Origin: Salinicola halophyticus
Lineage (GTDB): Bacteria > Pseudomonadota > Gammaproteobacteria > Pseudomonadales > Halomonadaceae
NCBI RefSeq assembly: GCF_003206695.1
Contig: NZ_PZJN01000007.1
Location: 235,492 to 299,491 of the forward strand
DNA length: 64,000 bases
Reading direction: 5' to 3'
The notes beneath the pieces were generated by a model. It worked only from the letters and a program-made list of their open reading frames with translations, was not told the DNA's origin and did no database searches. Below are positions 62,404 through 64,000 of the stretch, in pieces (positions within the stretch are counted from its first letter, which is position 1; every line of letters starts with the position of its first letter). A program made the translations under genes and the position numbers.

Positions 62404-63036
62404 CTAGCTCGCCGCCTTGCTGACCACCACCATGGCCGGGCGCACCAGACGGCCGTTGAGGGTGTAGCCCTTCTGCATCACGTCCATCACGGTGTTGGGC
62501 TCCAACTCGGGGTTGGGCACCATGGTCATCGCTTCATGAAACTGCGGGTCGAAAGGCTCACCCTGCGGGTCGAGCTGCTCGACACCGAACTTGCTCAGCA
62601 CATCGAGCTGCATCTTGAGGGTCATCGACACGCCTTCGCGGTGCGTGCTGTCGACTTCCTGCATGCTCTCCAAGCCCTTTTCCAAGCTGTCGACGACCGG
62701 CAGCAACTCCTTGACGAACTTTTCGAGGGCAAACTTCTTGGCCTTGTCGGCGTCCTGTTCGGCGCGGCGGCGTGCGTTCTGCGCATCGGCGGCGGCCCGC
62801 ATCGACTGGTCCTTGGCCTCCGCCAGCTCCTGCTCGAGCTCCTCGACCCGGGCAGCCAGAACCTCGGCTTCGGGATTGGCCTCGCCTTCCGTGTCGCCCG
62901 CCTCGTGTTCTATCGATTCCGCGAACTGCTCCAGATCGCCATCCAATGCGTCGTTGGTGGACTGATGCTGGGGTTCAGCGTCGCGCTCGGCGCGCTCGAG
63001 TTCTTCGTCTACGGGGTTCTGCGGATCTCTAGCCAT
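62404..63036 (-). CDS. grpE: Nucleotide exchange factor GrpE
   Basis: A 210-residue thermosensing nucleotide exchange factor for DnaK. An acidic disordered N-terminus (about 1-60) precedes a long coiled coil ([39 protein letters not shown] in pieces) and the beta-domain [44 protein letters not shown] (in pieces). Good ribosome site (GGAGAG). First gene of grpE-dnaK-dnaJ and divergent from recN. Confidence 0.96.
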   Translation of the reverse strand: MARDPQNPVDEELERAERDAEPQHQSTNDALDGDLEQFAESIEHEAGDTEGEANPEAEVLAARVEELEQELAEAKDQSMRAAADAQNARRRAEQDADKAKKFALEKFVKELLPVVDSLEKGLESMQEVDSTHREGVSMTLKMQLDVLSKFGVEQLDPQGEPFDPQFHEAMTMVPNPELEPNTVMDVMQKGYTLNGRLVRPAMVVVSKAAS

Positions 63037-63110
63037 GAATCTCTCCTGGCAAGGTGTTGTGACAGTTATTCGAAAAACGTGATTTCGACAAGCGTCGGAG
63101 CTGTCTGCCT

Positions 63111-63138
63111 ATATGGGGCTATCGATTCAGATCTCAAG
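63111..63138 (-). promoter_or_regulatory. Predicted sigma-32 (heat-shock) promoter of grpE
   Basis: On the minus strand CTTGAG (63138-63133), 14-nt spacer, then CCCCATAT (63118-63111), nearly the RpoH consensus. Transcription would start about 70 nt before the grpE ATG. Confidence 0.8.
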
Positions 63139-63169
63139 CGCCGATACCTCTCGACCGTCAAGACATTCA

Positions 63170-63198
63170 TTGAAGGCGAATTTTGACTACTGTATAAA
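63170..63198 (+). promoter_or_regulatory. Predicted sigma-70 promoter of recN
   Basis: TTGAAG (63170-63175), 17-bp spacer, TATAAA (63193-63198). The -10 lies within the LexA box, so LexA binding would block it. Confidence 0.75.
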
Positions 63199-63205
63199 CG
63201 AACAG
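63190..63205. promoter_or_regulatory. LexA (SOS) box of recN
   Basis: CTGTATAAACGAACAG has the CTGT-N8-ACAG core of the LexA consensus CTGTATATATATACAG and overlaps the recN -10. recN is a classic SOS gene. Confidence 0.88.
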
Positions 63206-63287
63206 ATCGACAACACTCGACCGTCAGTCAACAGACCTCGCTCGTTCACCAGATTTCGACTGGCCGCCATCGACACCGGGAGGCAGC

Positions 63288-64000
63288 ATGCTGATCCAAC
63301 TCGCCATTCGTGACTTCGCTATCGTCGACACGCTGGATCTGGAGTTTCACGCCGGCATGACGGCCATCACCGGCGAGACCGGTGCCGGCAAGTCGATCCT
63401 GCTGGGTGCCCTGGGGCTCTGTCTGGGCGAGCGCGCCGACGCCGGCGGCGTGCGCCACGGCGCCGAACGCGCCGACCTGAGCGCACGTTTCGACATCGCC
63501 GAGCGGGAAGAGGCCAAGAGCTGGCTGAGCGCCCGCGAGCTCCCCACGGACGACTGCCTGCTTCGTCGCGTCGTTACCGCCAGCGGGCGCTCCAAGGCGT
63601 GGATTAACGGCCAGCCCTGCACCATTGCGGACCTGCGCGAGCTCGGCGAGTGCCTGATCGATGTGCATAGCCAGCACGCCCACCAGGCTCTGCTCAACGA
63701 GGAAACCCACCGCCGTCTACTCGATGATGCCGCCGGCCATCATCAGGCGGTGGCCGAGCTGGGCGATCTGCATCGCCAGTGGCACACGCTGCGCCGACAG
63801 TACCGCGAGCGCAGCGAAAACGATGAAGAGCGCCAGGCCAAGCGTCAGCTGCTGCGCTATCAGGTGGAGGAGCTGGATCAGCTCGATCTGCAGCCGGACG
63901 AGCTGGAAAGCCTCGAACAGGAACAGGAGACGCTGGCCCATGTCGAGGAAAGCCTGCAGGAAGCGCAGTTCGCCGCCGACAGCTGCGATCACGACGAGAA
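63288..64000 (+). CDS. recN: DNA repair protein RecN (5' part)
   Basis: The first 237 residues of an SMC-like ATPase for double-strand-break repair. MLIQLAIRDFAIVDTLDLEF and the Walker A loop GETGAGKSILL (about 29-39) are typical, with LCLGERAD and the HSQHAHQALL segment, then a coiled coil rich in Glu/Gln/Arg (from about 150). ATG 63288 follows GGGAGG. The window ends inside the coiled coil. Divergent from grpE. Confidence 0.96.
   Translation, partial: MLIQLAIRDFAIVDTLDLEFHAGMTAITGETGAGKSILLGALGLCLGERADAGGVRHGAERADLSARFDIAEREEAKSWLSARELPTDDCLLRRVVTASGRSKAWINGQPCTIADLRELGECLIDVHSQHAHQALLNEETHRRLLDDAAGHHQAVAELGDLHRQWHTLRRQYRERSENDEERQAKRQLLRYQVEELDQLDLQPDELESLEQEQETLAHVEESLQEAQFAADSCDHDE

Overview
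This is a GC-rich gammaproteobacterial chromosome segment. Gene content and order fit a moderately halophilic member of the Halomonadaceae (Halomonas/Salinicola-like); the genus cannot be fixed from the sequence alone. Pointers are the Pseudomonas/Halomonas-style carAB-dapB and grpE-dnaK-dnaJ-recN neighbourhoods, the order folP-glmM-tpiA-secG-tRNA-Leu-tRNA-fMet-rimP-nusA-infB-rbfA-truB-rpsO, a UbiM-like hydroxylase, a choline sulfatase and a TRAP transporter. No rRNA, CRISPR array, insertion sequence, integrase or phage gene was seen.

Layout. 1-1.4 kb: 5' part of a NUDIX hydrolase gene and a duplicated Spy-like periplasmic protein. 1.4-5.7 kb: class Ib ribonucleotide reductase operon nrdHIEF (minus strand) with two NrdR boxes spaced 31 bp over its promoter. 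5.7-9.1 kb: short 6-phosphogluconate dehydrogenase, ubiquinone hydroxylase and small proteins. 9.2-16 kb: accessory cluster with a LysR regulator, TDT transporter, secreted serine hydrolase, gamma-glutamyltransferase-family Ntn hydrolase, GhrA-like reductase and HAD phosphatase. 16-23.2 kb: protoporphyrinogen oxidase, arylsulfotransferase-like protein, isochorismatase-family hydrolase, ABC-F protein YbiT and choline sulfatase.

23.4-43.9 kb is conserved housekeeping, nearly all on the minus strand: translation and transcription (rpsO, truB, rbfA, infB, nusA, rimP, two tRNAs), secretion, glycolysis, envelope and folate synthesis (secG, tpiA, glmM, folP), FtsH/RlmE with divergent yhbY, then greA-carB-carA and dapB.

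43.9-59 kb is a plus-strand accessory block between dapB and dnaJ, which are neighbours in Pseudomonas. It holds a sugar-acid module (SDR dehydrogenase, GntR regulator, TRAP transporter), a phytase-like lipoprotein, and a formate module: OFA-family transporter, divergent ModE-like regulator, and NAD-linked formate dehydrogenase fdsGBA plus fdsD. 59-64 kb: dnaJ, dnaK and grpE, with sigma-32-type promoters before grpE and dnaK, and divergent SOS-type recN (LexA box), cut by the window end.

The signal least explained by ordinary annotation is a recurring set of short degenerate tandem repeats (unit 12-23 nt, often 15 nt). They occur at gene ends and in spacers at about ten places, sometimes extending protein termini (HemG, FolP, HAD, FdsD).
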